Origin: Owenia fusiformis
Lineage: Eukaryota > Annelida > Polychaeta > Sabellida > Oweniidae
NCBI GenBank assembly: GCA_903813345.2
Contig: CAIIXF020000008.1
Coordinates: 13,436,822-13,500,821 of the forward strand
Length of the DNA stretch: 64,000 bases
Direction of reading: 5' to 3'
The stretch's first letter is position 1. The number at the start of each line of letters is the position of its first letter. Under the pieces are notes generated by a model that had not been told where the DNA came from, made no database searches, and saw nothing but the letters and a program-made list of their open reading frames with translations. Position numbers and translations under genes: made by a program. Below, piece after piece: positions 33,800 to 56,000 of this stretch.

Positions 33800-36300
33800 T
33801 TACATTAATTTTGACTCAGTCAGTTCAGTAATTGATGCAGATTGTCACCAATCCCTTTCAAAGATTCAAATAATGTTCTTAAAAGAGCATTTAATTATTT
33901 TATATGGTATCCAACAGTTGTAGATAAAGCAGTTAAATGGTATAACTTCTTTATCACCATACAGTATACTAGTTCTAGTATGATAGATAGACAAAATCTG
34001 AAAATGTCATTTGTCACTTGAATTTTTCAAAAAATAATTATCTTCAGGAAAATTATTGCATATTTAGTTTGAAACATGAGACTGTAGAATAATGAAAATG
34101 AAAAATTCCTCTTATGAACCCTTCAATCGTTTCAGAGTACAAAGGTAAAAACTTAGTATTACTATTATTTGCCAAGCAATCTTAGATTTTATAGTTGTTA
34201 GATTAAACCAGTCATGTCAGTCATTGTTCTATGGAGAGTCGGACAGTCCAAACGAAAAATCTTATTCTTGTATTGTTCATTTTATACAATTTTTGGTGAA
34301 TTACTTGTTAATATTTAATCAATTGTTCCCTTATTCGTAACATATAAAATTCAAATACTGTAGATACACTTCATTTGGATTGAATTTTCATTTGACGAAT
34401 TCAGAAAATCCGCCATATTAAAAATCCATCAAATTTCAGTTCGGAATTTTTGTCCAATGCACTTCAGAAATTAAACTTCTTGGCCCCCCTTTTCCTGTCA
34501 ACATGTCATCAATTCTACTTTATTCCAAAAGAAATACAGAATATATGTCGGTAAATACCTGTCCTAATAACATAAACATAGAATCCGCCAAATTAAGTAG
34601 CCACCAATATTTGAAATTGAGCAAATCCGTCAAATTAAGTAGAGTCAAAATAAGTGTATCTAGAGTAAACAAAAATTAAAGGTATATTGTCTGCATGATA
34701 TGCCATTTTGAAATATATGATTATCTCAAATCATGTTTCTTTACTGTAGATTGCATACATGTACTGCCCAATTTCAAGATAGTCTGTGACACAGAAATCT
34801 TTTAATTTTCAGCTATTAGTTATGGATCAAATTAAACAACCTCCAAGCTCCCAGTCCCAATGCTGCTTTAATTTCATGTTCTTGTTTTCAGTCAAATAAT
34901 AAATTGGCCTTGTTATCTCAATTTAACAATACAAAGTTTTATGGGATATTTTTTCTATTTATTTGTTTGGAATGACTATGTTACACGCTTGTTGTGGTAT
35001 ATCATTTATATAATACAATTATATACCAACATACATTGCCCAAAATTGAAGAATTGAATATAAAAGACCCACTATACAAGAAGTATACACAGAGTAGAGA
35101 ACCTTGTATACCCTTCAAATCCATGCAAAACATATCACAACAACCATGATTTCCAAAGAATGTTCAAGGATTCAAACAGGATGGCATGTATTTACTCAAG
35201 ACTGCACAGAAATGCTGGAAAATTGATCATTTCTCACAGTATTCTCGTAAGCAGAAGGGACACGACTAAAGTGATATATTTTGGATGGTTATATGTACAT
35301 TCAATTCTGAATCACTTTACTTTATACACTAGATCATATTACACAAGCAGCTCATTACAGGCGCCATAATGGATGGTTTATTATTAGAAAACAGAAAATG
35401 AAATATGAATTTTTGGTCAACACAAACAAAATAATTAATACATTAGCGATTGCAAAGTGATTTTTTTTTACTAAAGATACTGCATTTTGTGACACATTGT
35501 CGAGCTTGCTTTATACGACCAAGCATTTTTGTGTAAGAGTCGAGCTTTGCCTAATGACCTTTTGATAACATTGTCAAACATAGCGATTGATAAAACTATG
35601 TATAATATATAACAAAATTTAAATTAGATTTGAACTACATATTACTACTGTATAACTATAATATACATTGAAGGCATGCCAATTATACTCTTAACAATAC
35701 ATCAAAAAATCATTTGTTGTGTCGGAGAAATTCTATAGATGGAATTTCTAGTTTAATACACGGCAAGTATAACCAAGATCAGGGAACATCATTACTTTCA
35801 TGAAAATAACAGAAAATTCTCAGATTTTATTTTACAGAAATGGAGGGAATGGGACAAAGTACAATTACTAAGTTAAAAAAAACTATCAATTTATACAATG
35901 ACCTGGATGCAAGTGAGATGGTAAATTGTTTCACGACACTCTCAGGGCTCACAATTTCCCAAGAGAATATATGAGAACATGAGATTTTGATACAAACGTT
36001 AAACAGACTGGAAATTTCTATGATTAAGGATCACATATCTGTAATTTACATGTACATGTCTAGTCTCTTATGAACACATAGCTCTTGTACATTTGATGAA
36101 ATATAATAAATAACTGTGGACATAAGCTGACCATGTTATATAAGCATAAACATGGACTGTGACAAATAATACAATTTACAATACAATACACCATTATTAT
36201 TTATCAAGTGCATACAACATGATGCCCAATGACAGCCTTTGAATTGAAATGAATATAATGAAACACTTACAAATGCCAACATTTTGAAAATCCCAAGAAT
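33800..36300. other. Convergent intergenic region, crotonase to Rab1
   Basis: AT-rich, no coding exon recognised on either strand. Part may be the distal Rab1 3' UTR, since further minus-strand AATAAA words occur (for example near 35377 and 34957). Confidence 0.5.
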
Positions 36301-36306
36301 TTTATT
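36301..36306 (-). terminator. Candidate polyadenylation signal, Rab1
   Basis: Minus-strand AATAAA about 700 nt after the Rab1 stop codon. Later signals also exist, so alternative 3' ends are possible. Confidence 0.45.
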
Positions 36307-37009
36307 GAACTCTCAGGAATTTATCTTTGAAGTTGGAGTCTGCAAGAATAGATCTTGAAAACTTTGCAGATCTTCAATGTTTTGAAAACTTGAGATCACA
36401 CGCACTTTACGAGCAAACTGATATCATTACATGTTTAAAAATGTACAAAACTGAGACATTTCAAGTTCACACGACACTCAAGTATGAAACTGCTGATGGT
36501 TCTGCAAAGTTGTCATCTGTCACTCAGATATCATGGTGATCATACTTTCAAGAGAGGAACTGAGAAAATGAGAAAATCTGTTGAACGACATAAATTTCAC
36601 ATATCAAAATTTCTTAGAATCCACCATATTTTATGTTAGGTTTATGCTTATGACCACCAAGATATCCTTACATATTTGTCTGATTGTGTTTGATATGTAG
36701 GGACATGTAGCATTATCCCACTAGACCTATTAGTATTGCAACGTCCACACATCACTGGCTTTATCCGTGTCTGTTCCTCCATGTGTCTCCACACGAGTGC
36801 GAGTGTAATCCCCTTGAGTAAACATATACATATATAATAGCTGATCATTGTTGATGTTGATGAACATAATTTCCTTTTGATATTTATACCATTAAAAGGT
36901 CACATGACGATCCTCCCTCCCCCCAAATAAGTCATTTGACATCCGCTACACACATCCTCCAAATAGTAGCAATCATAAATCATCCTAGAGTTTTCACTAC
37001 TATTTCTCA

Positions 37010-46071
<9,062 letters not shown>

Positions 46072-46227
46072 GGCAAGGAGCTCCTTGATATATAAGATCA
46101 CCCGTTTTCGGCGATTATTTGGCTAAAAGAGAACGAAATGAGTTGAAATTTTTACAATTTCTTTCCAAAATGGCTTCCTCCTTCTAAATGAGCAATTGAT
46201 CCTAGAGGGGTTCATGAATTGTGAAAA

Positions 46228-46235
46228 TGACGTCA
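46228..46235. promoter_or_regulatory. CRE palindrome in the Rab1 upstream region
   Basis: TGACGTCA followed by CTTCCGCTACGTGGCG, an ETS-like CTTCCG and a CACGTA-like box, 157 bp upstream of the Rab1 ATG. CpGs cluster here only. Probably a Rab1 promoter element and possibly a bidirectional promoter with the plus-strand transcript leading to the BTB gene. Confidence 0.6.
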
Positions 46236-46335
46236 TCTTCCGCTACGTGGCGCATCACTAGATTGCAATATTTTTAGATGAAACGGAACAGTGTGAACCG
46301 TTTCTTTAACATTAATTCTGCTTTTGTAACATTAA

Positions 46336-46590
46336 ATGAATCCACTGCCCTCGTTTTATTTCTGTCTGATACAAAAACTATCCTTTACAGAAATTCCAAA
46401 AGAAGACATAATACAGTCTTTGTTCGAACGTTTCTTAAAATGCGCCATAAAGTTCCGTTCGCAGTTTGAGCGGGATAAAGCTCGCATTAGCAAAATTATT
46501 AGACGTTCTCGAAAGAAAATAGTTTGGATTTTCGTGAGTTTTGTTATATTTTCACTTATTTCTCAATACTTTCATTATCTTGTTAAGTAA
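46336..46590 (+). CDS. Possible small membrane-anchored protein, 84 residues
   Basis: Open frame just right of the CRE promoter. The last part is strongly structured: an acidic/amphipathic segment EDIIQSLFERF, a basic cluster RRSRKK and one hydrophobic span IVWIFVSFVIFSLIS near the C-terminus, like a tail-anchored micro-protein. An acceptor-like TTTACAG at about 46382-46388 allows a spliced start. It may instead be 5' leader of the BTB gene. Not recognised as any known family. Confidence 0.3.
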   Translation: MNPLPSFYFCLIQKLSFTEIPKEDIIQSLFERFLKCAIKFRSQFERDKARISKIIRRSRKKIVWIFVSFVIFSLISQYFHYLVK

Positions 46591-47017
46591 ATGAACAAGT
46601 CGTTTTGGTAGTTACAACGTGTGCTACTCACACAAATATTGATTCATTGAAAGTACATTCAGCAAAAGTTAAAGTGTAAAATAAGTGTTGTTTGTGAAAA
46701 TTTATTTCATTTTTTTTTTATTTTCTTTGAATTGATTGATCGTTTTTATCCAAACATGCAAGATTTCACTGAACACTGAACTTAAACATTTTAATTTTTA
46801 TAATTTGCTTGATCCTTTGATGAATTTGGAACAATTTATTCAGGCTAACAGTCAAGCAGATTTAGACTCACCGCGATTTATGTATTCACAGCACAGGAGC
46901 GTGTATCAACACCCGACATATATTCATAATATTGGCCAAACCTTGAAGAACAGTGTATAGATGAGACGTCAGTTATCCTGTGCTACATCAACTTATGTGA
47001 ATTAATATTGTTTTCAG

Positions 47018-50000
47018 AGGTATCAAGATGCGTATATCTGAAGTCCGCTATAATGCTATCAAATCCTATTTAGAGCTTGAAAATTCAGATCCTGAAAACA
47101 CGGATGCATTCTGGGATACTCCAGAATCTAAAGAATTTGCCGTTGAATCAGGACATGGAGAGTCAGGATTGGAGTCATCTGCTGTGTCTGCAGTACGTGG
47201 AAGAAGAAGACGCTTCAAATTATTGATTTCAGAAAATAACCTCATTTTGAAAGATGGACAAGTTGGGGCATATGTTCCAGTTGGTTCCGCAAATTTCAAA
47301 ACTTTGTTAAATGAAGCTCAGTATGGTGAAGTAATGAAGCAATATCACAATAAACGAGGTCATATTGGTGTGACTCCCACCTATAAAGAGGTTTGTTTAT
47401 TTGTTTCATACTTTGTAGACTGTACAGTAATTCTAATAACCATGCCACATTTTATTTTAGTCTTTTGTGAATCAAATTTTGTTTAGCAGTGGCTACCTTA
47501 ATTAATAATTTTCTTTTCTAATATTTATTCAGTACTGCCTTTTTAAAGGAAAACACGCTGGTTAATTTTTCAAAAATAATTCTACTAAAGAGATAACGAA
47601 TCTGAAGGGGCCTAATGAGCTTTAACTCAATAAACTGATCCAAACCCCTGTGTATTGATTGTCATTTATCTATCAAGGGACCTTACTTTGTGCAATGAAC
47701 ACCCATGAAGTCACCAAAATGTGTTCACTCTAGGTAGGTGTTCACTACAGAGAGTTTAGACAGAAGTCCATGGAGTATATGCTGAGAAGGAGTGTTCACT
47801 TACAGGTGTTTATTTGAGAGAGGTGTTCACTAAGACAGATTTTACTTTGTACTGCACTCTTGTAAATCTAGATGTAGCAAAGATTGTCCTTACATGAACA
47901 TTTTAGAATTACTGTACCACTACATTTTTCACATATTTAATGCTGATTTGTTTTTTTTAGATGAAGAAAGACTTCCTGTTTGTTAATATAGATGAAGTGC
48001 GAGATTATATCAGCCATTGTGAACAATGCCAGGTGAGTATTGATTGTGTCAAAGTTCAAATCAGTAATGCTGAACATTTGACTGTAGTAGGTAACATCTA
48101 CTACTAACATGTTAGTCGAGTTATGTTTAACATGTTGAGTGAGTATTTTGACACATTAAATGAGTATAGCTGACATGTTGAGTGACTATTTTGACACATT
48201 AAATGAGTATAGCTGACATGTTGAGTGAGTATTTTGACACATTAAATGAGTATAGCTGACATGTTAAGTGAGTATTTTGACACATTAAATGAGTATAGCT
48301 GACATGTTGAGGGAGTATTTTGACACATTAAATGAGTATAGCTGACATGTTGAGGGAGTATTTTTATTAAATCAGGGCACTGTTAACATGTATCAATTGA
48401 GTGTTGTTGAAATAGTGTCAATTAACCTGAAAATTAACGTTTTTTCATGAAATAATGTCAGGTATAATAACAACATGGACTACTGTGAGCAAAAATCAAA
48501 AACTAAAAGTTATGCTTAACCTATCTCTACTTTGTTGTATCTTTATCATGTCAAATTCTTTCAGGGAACACGATTGAATAAACCTTTAAAAACACCTGTA
48601 AAGAAACCTGTCAAAACACCTGTAAAGACACAAGCAAAGACACCAAGAAAAGAACATGTAAATATACCAGAAAAGACTTTGGTAAAATCCCCCCAAAAGA
48701 CACTGGTAAAAAAGACTGTAAAAACCCCTGAAAAGACACCGGTGAAAGAGACTGTAAAAACCCCTAAAAAGACACCTATGAAAGAGACTGTAAAAGACCC
48801 TGAGAATACACCTGTAAAAGAGACTGTAAAAACCCCTGAAAAAACACCCACAGAATCTCTTGAAGTAAAGAATCAGGACCCCAGGTACAAAAATATCAAA
48901 ATGGCTACCTTCCCATCAAAGAGCCTTAAACTCAAGCTGCCAACATCAAATGAAAAATTTCAAGCCTTGAGAAGCAAGGATGTCCTTTGTGATGTAACAA
49001 TACAACTGGAAAGGACTGAAATTGTTGGTGAATCAAAAGAAGAGGTTAAAATAGTTGAAGAAGTTAATGCCCATAAATTGATTCTATGTGCAAACAGTAG
49101 TTTTGGAACAGATATATGGAACCCGCACAAAGTGACGATTTTCATAAAAGCTCAGGATTCAAGATTAGAAGAACTTAAAGCTATCGTTGACTTCCTGTAT
49201 GGAGAAACTCTCATTTTGACTGCAGAAAATCAAAAATCAACCAAAGAAATAGCAGATGGGCTAATGTTAGAGGAGCTGGTTTATATCTGTGATAATACAA
49301 TATTCACAGAGAACAGCTATAGGACATTGGAATGTGGAGTTGACATTATTCTAGATCATCCGTTGGTTTCTCCAATGGTTAAAGTCAAGAAGGAACCGGG
49401 TATGTTATATATCCTTATTTACAAAACACACAATAGACTACAATGGTAGTAGTATACACAATGAATTATATACATATAGACCATGCTTTAGTTTCTATGG
49501 CTTTACCAACAAAGTATTGCATTGTTCTTTCTTTGCTTAAAAATTCATAATTTATGACTTAAACATCAGTTAATGATACCAAAATAGTTCAATAAAGGTG
49601 TATATGTGTATATTAACAGTTTCCCTAGATTAAACAGTTTGCGCAGGTGCAGATGTATGGTCAGTTATCACTGAATTATAAATTGTTTGAGTGATCACTG
49701 ACTTTAAGCTATTTTATTTATTGCAGGACTTCAACAATCTTTCGACGAAGAAGATGAAGATTCTGATATTGAAGAATTCCAACCACCATTGAAAAAGACA
49801 AAGTCAGGACGTGCTGTAAAACTAAGTAAGGGCTTCCACCAATCGGATTTCCCTTGTTCTACACTTGCTGAAAATATTGCTATCAGACAACAGAGGCTTC
49901 AATCAGCCCATTGCCCGAATATCAACTACATAATCTAGTTTTAAGTCCACTGCCAAGCAGCTAAGAATTCTGCATCTTGCATTTTTTGTTTCGATAATTA

Positions 50001-53000
50001 TTCCACCTAACAAAGTGGTAACTCAAATACTGGTTGATGGTTTTGGTTCAAATTTTAAATGCCGGTGCCTTAAGAGGGAACTAAAGATAGCCGCTGAACT
50101 TCAAAATGGTGATAGGACAGTGTCATATTAATTATACTGACCTATCAAAAACTGAAATGTTTATAACACTTCCCAGTAATAAATACATCCATTTTGAAAT
50201 AATTTCTTATCATTATTCCAGCTTTGAAAGCGAAAGCCTTAACTAGAAAGAGAAAAGTAGCTACCAAGTCATCAGAAACTCCAGTGTCACATAAATCCCC
50301 TGCTAAGGTATTAGATGGTCCAGATACACCTAAATCCCCTGCAAAGGTATCAGATGGTCCAGATACACCTAAATCCCCTGCAAAGGTATCAGATGGTCCA
50401 GATACACCTAAATCCCCTACAAAGGTATCAGATGGTCCAGATACACCTAAATCCCCTACAAAGGTATCAGATGGTCCAAATACACCTAAATCGACTACAA
50501 ATGTATCAGATGATACAGGTACCCCCACAACTCCTGCACAAGTACCTGATAGCGCAGGTGAACCTGATCAAGCTGAGGCAGTAACACCTGATAAATTTGA
50601 TGATACTCAGGAAGTTACACCATCTACACCTGCAGACGAAGCTGTGGAGACACCACAAAAGTCAGAACAAACTCAAGATGTAACAATTAGTAAACCTAAA
50701 AAGATGCCAGATGCCCTGGATTTGTCTTGTCCGCGAGAAGATTGCAACTTTATCGGGGCCAATAGAGCTGTGTGGAGGGATCATATGATATTCAGTCACT
50801 CAGGTAGGTGAACTCCCTATAAACATCAAGGAATCATCCCTAAATCCAATAATTATTCCAATGAACAAAGTCTGGTAATGATAAATTGACCTTTTGACCT
50901 TTCCTATAACCATAGACCTTCCATATATTACGATTAGATAATTTCTATTTAACCATTAATGGACCACATAAGTAATAATTTATGATATTCTTCGAAAATG
51001 ATTCGTTTGCATTGTGCCCCTGCTGATATTGGCAGTTAACCTGCATTCCTCTTTTGATATTGCCTTTTGCAGTAACATTTAAAATTCAGCTGGCAAATTG
51101 TTTGTTTGTTTGTTTGTTTGTTTGTTTGTTTGTTTGTTTTATTTATTTTCGAAATTCCAAATAATACAAGTACAATCACAATAGTGGAAGACACCCCAAG
51201 GGGCATATAATCCACGTTATATTAAACAAAAAATATTTACAAGTAGCAAAACTCATACAAGAAATCAGTGCTCATTAGAATTAAAGATTGACACTAAATA
51301 TTTCAAATTTGGTTGGTCCCATCCTCCATCCTCCTCTACCCAAATTCTGAATGTACTGTAATACTTGATCTGGTTTACATGTACATGTATGATATCTGAT
51401 TTGTTTTGACATTTTCAGAGTTTTATTGGTTCAAATGTAAGCTATGTGATGATAAAGGTGACGACTCTAAGCTCACATATAAATGGCCCCCTGGAGCTAG
51501 AAAACACAGACAGTTGGCACATAGGTAAGGTATACTAGTATACCCTAAAACACATGGAGTAACCACATTACACTCTGATTACTATGGATGATTTTGTAGT
51601 TATGATGTTTGTGATATATGTCATGATCTTCTTTATATCAAGAGTAACTTTTATGAAGTGGGAATGTGAAGGGCTGTCATTAGTTTAAGTTTGAGTTTAA
51701 AATATTTTATTTCTGTGTCACAGGTTTAAAAACTACATTCAATATCATATAATAATTAGTCAACATGGCTGCCAAACTTGAATATCAATAACACATGCAA
51801 GGTCACTAGTTAAACAGTTGTCATGGTGATGAATGGATTTTTCAAATTTGATTTGATGACTTGCCAACTTGACCCTTCCAAAAATGTTCATTGAAAATGT
51901 GTTCTTTTAGTGATTTCGTTCCTTTTAGATGATTTTAAAGAAATAAATTGCAATGTGTGAAAAGAATTTAAGCCCAAGACTCAATGCATTGTAGCTGCTT
52001 CATTCCATTCAGGCGTTGTTTCCTAAACTTTGCATTCCCGCTGCACGATCATGCAAAGGTTTGGAAACAGCACCTTCATGGTATGATTCAGCAAACAATG
52101 CATTGAGTCTTTGGGTTAAATCCTTTAGTAATAATGTGCATGTATATAAGTGTAATGATATAAGCATGATACTTATTGATAGAATTTCTCAATGAAGTTG
52201 TCACATATTATTCTAGCCACCATGTTATTGCCTTGTCTCTGAATTAAGAAAAAATTGTGAATAGCTTCCTATTTTTGTATTATTCAAAAGTGTTGTTCTA
52301 GAGTTTTCTAATCCTAAATAATTAACAATGCCATAAATTCAAAAAACAATGATTTTTGGAAATACCCATATTGCAGAATATAAGGATTTTTCCCGAATAA
52401 CAACAATTGTTGATAAAATAAATTTTACAATACAAAAATTACATAGTTCTAAAAGGCATGCTAAAAATTAAATATTGCATAAATTCTGTTTTTCAGGGGC
52501 AAAGAAATGAGTAAGTACTATCTTTATTTATTTAAAAAGCATTTTATTAACACATCTTATTAATTCATTCCACATGTTCAGAGATTCACATTCTAAATTC
52601 AAAGATTTATATGTAAAATACATAGGATAAGTAAAAATATATGTATCTTTCACTCCTTTGGAAACAGATTTGGATTTGAATGTGTTAAAAGATTTTGAAA
52701 CACAAAATTATGTAGATGTACAAGGTGTTCAGGAAATAAAGATAATAATGTCATAACTTTTTTATTTGTTCGTGGATTGCATTGAAAGTTTCAGAGATTA
52801 TTGTTTTAACATATTTTAACTTATTGTTGGAGTTTCAGCTTCAGGTGATTTGATTGGTTGATTCTGTGGTTGCCATAGCAATGCGAGTAGCGCTAAGGCG
52901 GGGCAGGTGGAATAACTGCAGTATATTTGCATGTTTTAAATGTTTCAAACAGAGATTCTATCATGTTTATGGCTTAAAATAGATGCTTAAAGATAGCTAT

Positions 53001-56000
53001 AACTATAAGCCTGAAATTCTTTGCCAATTTATTCTACATAATTTCCTCTATTTTAGACACAAACTCTTTGCCTCTTGAACCTTTTTCAAATACTTCAGAG
53101 AATTCTTCTTGACTCATTTCCTGAAGTCTGTTTAACACATGGGAACGTATAGCATGAGTATTCTCAAATGCATGTCCTCTTAAGTCCCTTTTTGATTCAG
53201 CGAAGAAGTATAAATCATTTGGCGCTAGGTTGGGTGAATAAGGTGGATGCTTGAGTTGCTTTAATCTCAGCTGCTCCATTTCTTTAGTGATTATGGCAGC
53301 AGTAGGGGAGGGGGAATTGTCCAAGTGGAAGAGAAATTGCATCCTGGGTCGCTTTCTTTGTAATGCCTGCATTAAGTCATGAAAATCCCATTGAATATCA
53401 TTAAAAAAGCATTTATTTGAGTTTTATATCATAAAACAAAAGAATAGAAGAATTTTATCATGTAGATGCACCAAGAAAGCTTTAAATATGGAGTCAAAAT
53501 CAGTTTGCCATGCTAAATGTAACACAGAAACTACTGCAGTTATTCCATGTGCCCTACCTTAGCGCTACTCGCGTTGCTATGCAAACCACAGAAATGACAA
53601 ATCAAATCGTTTGAAGCTGAAACTCCAAAAGTAAGTTTAAATATGTTGAAACTATAATCCCTGCAAATTTTATTGAAATCCATGATTAAATAAAAAAGTT
53701 ATGACATTATTATCTTTATTTCCTGAACACCCTGTATATGCATGACATCTATTTTAGTTTTGACTGAGCATTACTGATTGTGTGATTCATTCATTTCAAA
53801 TGTATTAAAATCATACATTCATCTTCACTTTCTTGAGTGCTATTTAATTTTGCTATTTTTGCAGGGTCTGTATTCTCTAGACTCTTAGATCTCATAGATA
53901 TTTAAACTTGTTAACACTTAATCAAAGTTGTAGGTTTTATAAGATGTTTTGGGAAATACCATATACAATTATACATCTACATGTAACTTTGGATGATCTT
54001 TCCAATGATATATCGTATAACACTTTGAACCATATATTTTTGTTTTGGCTGTAATTGTTGGGGTGGATACGACTTATTTGACACCCTGTACATGTAACTC
54101 TTATATAAAGCCTCTGCCATTATGTATTCCACATTCACTAACTTGCAGTAGGTGTGTACGTTAGTGAGTTATGTGAACATAAGGGCTTATTGCGAGACCT
54201 CATAGTTCTATTGTGTTCATGTATGCATGGTTGATGTTTACAGATGCAGTGTTCAACTTCCAATGTGGGATTTGCAAGATTCCAATGACATTCTACCGAC
54301 AGCTCCAGGTCCATATCCAGCAAAAGCATGGCGTCAAGTAAGCAATCCAATATTGAATATTCTCGTTGTAGTTCAGGCTATAACTTGTAACAGGGTTGAG
54401 TCAAATTTATGAATGTTTACTTTCAAGGCTTTTTACAATCTCTGTAGACTTTAATTTTGATTTATCATGAAAGCAGAAAATATAAAAGGAGGAGGGAAGT
54501 TAGCGCAACAGATTTTGAGCAGTCATATGTTTGATTTTGGCCATTTCCTGGGGATTTAAACAATTGCATATGTTAGGCGAATGCATTACCTCCAGGAAAA
54601 TCATTTCTAGAGATGATAAAATAATTTCGATTTTGAGACAGGGTAGATGCAAACAACCCACCCACATATTTTTTCTGAAATGTTTTCCTGATTTTCAACC
54701 CCTTCCATCCTTGTTTTTTTAATTTTTCTTGCATCAATATGTTGCATTTTGACACACAGTTAATCCCTTAAAAGGAATAAATGATTCCGTTTAGATAAAG
54801 TGGAAAACAATATTTCCCATGTTATTTTCCCATAGGAAAAATCATTGCTTTCAGCTAAGTTTGGTCACCCATAATGGGTATCTTTAAAACCCCTGAAGGA
54901 ATCACTTATTCCTTTAAAGTGGTTGTTGTGTCAAAACTTATGTGTCAAAATGCAACATATTGATGCAAGAAAAATTAAAAAAGCAGGGATGGAAGGGGTC
55001 AAAAATTAGGAAAACATTTCAGAAAAAACATGTGGGTGGGTTGTTTGCATCTACCCTGTCTCAAAGTCAAAATTATTTTATCATCTCTAGAAGTGATTTT
55101 CCTGGAGGTAATGCATTGGCCTAACATATGCACTTGTTTAAATCCTCAGAAAATGGCCAAAATCCAACATATGACTGTCCAAAATCTGTTGCGCTAACTT
55201 CCCTCCTCCTTTAGAAGCTTAAATCTGATATATTCAGATGTGTAATGTGTTCTCTAAGACTCTAATGTGTTCATTTCTTGAATTTATGACATTTTACGAA
55301 TATTCAGCAGGATGGTAAAAATTCATTGAGTGTTGATTCAGGGGTTCAAAATCCCAAAAGGTGCTATGTGTGTCTGTAGATATTTTGGACCTAATTGCAA
55401 TAATCCTATATAGCATATGTTTCAGTTTCTACAATGAACCTCATCTTTTCTTTAACTTAACTTTTTATATTTTCACCATTTTAAATATCGTAGGTCAGTT
55501 TACGTTAAGGAGAGAGGTACATATCCAAGACAGACAGATGTCAATGTGGATGAGGACAGTGATGGTACTGAGACTGATTCAGGTATATATGCTAGATATC
55601 TTGTTTTATGTTATATTAAATTATGTTGAATTACTGACAATCATGTTTAATTTGTGCATGTTGTTTGCATGAATTTTGAATTTCTTTTTTGCTTCATGAA
55701 AATTCACTTCTTAAGATTCAATTCTCCATTGATGTCAAATGTGAAATGAACAATGAGAAATGTGAAAAATAAGGAAGGTCCTGTTTTATTAACAAAAAAG
55801 TTTGACATAAAGGAGAGTTGGATTGATATTTTTATTATCCAGATAACTTTACTTTGAAGAAAATATATTTTCATGGAAAATGTTGAATTCTGGTCAAAAT
55901 ATAGTCATGGTCAAAGTCTTAAATTATTTGCTGTTCTATACCTGATCTTTTATGACATGAGCTTCATGAATCAGACAGTCTACCAAATTCAAGAGAATCT

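Noticed and set aside
48561-48851. Minus-strand 96-codon frame
   Set aside because: Antisense shadow of the Lys/Thr/Pro repeats in the BTB gene exon.
54573-55124. Two mirror-image 60-codon frames
   Set aside because: They are the same sequence read from the two inverted arms of the foldback element at 54485-55212.
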